A DNA stretch of 64,000 bases, taken from contig CAJNOL010000179.1 of NCBI GenBank assembly GCA_905250125.1, forward strand, positions 124,001 through 188,000. The letters are read 5' to 3'. The DNA comes from Rotaria sordida. Its lineage: Eukaryota > Rotifera > Eurotatoria > Philodinida > Philodinidae. Below, one piece after another: positions 62,531-64,000 of the stretch. The stretch's first letter is position 1, and every line of letters starts with the position of its first letter. Both the position numbers and the translations under genes were made by a program. The notes under the pieces were generated by a model. It worked only from the letters and a program-made list of their open reading frames with translations. It ran no database searches and had not been told where the DNA came from.

Positions 62531-64000
62531 TTTATGAAGAATGTAATGATCAATTAAATTCAACTTATATTGTTGTTTTCCTTGTTTTTTTCTTCTTTTA
62601 TTATTAAATCACATCGAGTTTTTTGTCTTTATTGTATATCAAATAAAACAGATGTAGAAACACTGCTTTCATGCGGGAGCATTATCTTCATGTAAAAATG
62701 TTCAATAGTAAAAAAAAAAATAGATGTTAACAATTAATTGACATCGATTGTATTCATGTAAATTAATAGAATAAAAGATAAGTTTTTATTTTTGACATAA
62801 AAAAAATTTTTTTTTTAATAGATAGATTTGGTTCAAATTCTAATACGAAAATTATTTCCTATATTCCGCAATTAATCAAAATAATATTTCTAAGTTTTAA
62901 TTTTTAGAAAGTACGATATCCTGGTCTTTTATTGAATTTCTTTCCTTCTAAAAAATATCAAATAGGTCTGCCGACTGGATACCATTCTACAGTAGGCATT
63001 TTTTTCATAGATCAGATGTACACATGTAATGTTTAAAATTCGAAAGACCTATCACGGTGAGAGATGCTTATTCTATACATATGTAGGAAATTTTTTTTAT
63101 AAGAAGATTAATACATAATACATCATTAGATGCTGATTCCAAAAATAGAAGTTAGTCTTCAATAAAAAAAGTGTTTCTATGTTGAAAAAAAAAGAGTTTT
63201 ATCTAGAAAAGCTTTAGTTCAGTTCAGGAACAACATTCGTATTAAAGCTTATGGACAGAGGAAATTTCATCGAATTCGGAGTTGTAGAAGGTTGTGCAAG
63301 TTCATTACATTGAACACATAAGAGTAAAAGTATTTTCACGAATCGATAGAGGAAAAAAACACAATTTTAGATTATATGTAATTTTCTCTCGAGTGTTTTT
63401 GTTCACAGTAGAAAACTCTTCTAATCCTTACTAGCAGCGTTTTTCGATGAGATTTTCTCCATGTTTTCCAACTAATACTAACAAGATATTTTTATGTCAT
63501 GAAATATAACCTGTATATCAGAGTAAATATTGCTCTATTTAAGCTATTAAAAAAATGCTCTTTGAATATTACACATAATGTCTGCCTGAATGCCTGCATT
63601 TCATTCCGGATGAATACCAATCCTATTTCAATTGGTGCATATCTAATTTCAAACGGCAAGAACAAAAAAAAGAAAAATGGTGTCATAGAATTTTAGTGAT
63701 CTAGAATGTATTGAATCTATGTAATTAACACAAAGATATTAAAACCTTCGTATAAGTATTTGTCGAATTCATAATTTTGCACAATAGAAATTGGTTTCAA
63801 AGTTAACTCAATGAGTTACGTAGAAAAAACAAATTTTCAAGAATTGGAAATATTCATCTAATTTTTAAGTCTCATTGCCGTTCCTTATGCGTAATTCGGA
63901 GTAAAAAAAAAACCAGAGGAATATGAAATTTATTTTCTTGTTAATAAAGTAAATCGGATTTTTATTGATATCTCATCTCAATGACATTCATTCTTGTTTA
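62531..64000. other. 3' flank of CDC73; no gene recognised
   Basis: Contains the CDC73 poly(A) signal at 62642-62647 and the second dispersed-repeat copy at 63240-63490. The remainder to the window end is AT-rich without a recognised exon. Confidence 0.5.
63240..63490. repeat. Dispersed repeat, copy 2
   Basis: Same orientation as the copy in CDC73 intron 8, about 2 kb upstream, with many substitutions and small indels. An old, non-autonomous repeat. Confidence 0.7.

Overview
The window is animal nuclear DNA: AT-rich, with interrupted genes whose introns are mostly 45-90 nt, GT/AG splice sites and AATAAA-type polyadenylation signals. Pax, Msx and syntaxin-1 genes mark it as a bilaterian animal. 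Compact genes, short introns, poly-Asn tracts and near-identical tandem paralogues fit a rotifer (possibly bdelloid) or another small lophotrochozoan. That taxonomic call is an inference, not proven here. Gene models were assembled by hand by joining exons with matching phase and family similarity. All complete models close in frame.

Layout: (1) 1005-3773 (+), 3' part of an unrecognised basic protein gene. (2) 5000-5904 (-), STEEP1 (STING ER exit protein / CXorf56). (3) 5905-14392, a long gene-poor stretch ending in about 3.5 kb of microsatellite-rich DNA before (4) a Pax gene, 14393-16282 (+), with a full paired domain but no homeodomain. (5) 18993-20471 (+), secreted trypsin-like protease. 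(6) 21786-34660, a neuronal/secretory cluster: a syntaxin-1 gene with duplicated alternative exons (-), a peroxisomal SCPx-type thiolase (+), a second syntaxin (-) and a DIPK2/FAM69-type divergent kinase (-). (7) 34661-40448, an intergenic region with large foldback repeats. (8) Two tandem Msx homeobox genes, 40449-41129 and 43041-43641 (+). (9) 46090-48228 (-), hnRNP A/B-type two-RRM protein. (10) 50494-56261 (-), C2H2 zinc-finger protein with an N-terminal ZAD-like domain. (11) 57758-62530 (+), CDC73/parafibromin of the Paf1 complex.

The most interesting biology is the syntaxin locus. Two internal exons are each duplicated as mutually exclusive pairs, and there are three alternative membrane-anchor exons. 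A separate syntaxin paralogue 4.6 kb away resembles the B-type exons. Second is a near-identical block, intron included, shared by the two Msx genes, which suggests gene conversion. Third is the number of inverted-repeat (foldback) elements: at least ten sit in introns and intergenic DNA, one of them carrying two opposed, broken Tc1/mariner-type transposase fragments.

No tRNA, rRNA, CRISPR or bacterial-type feature was recognised. Coordinates of repeat arms are approximate because they were judged by eye.
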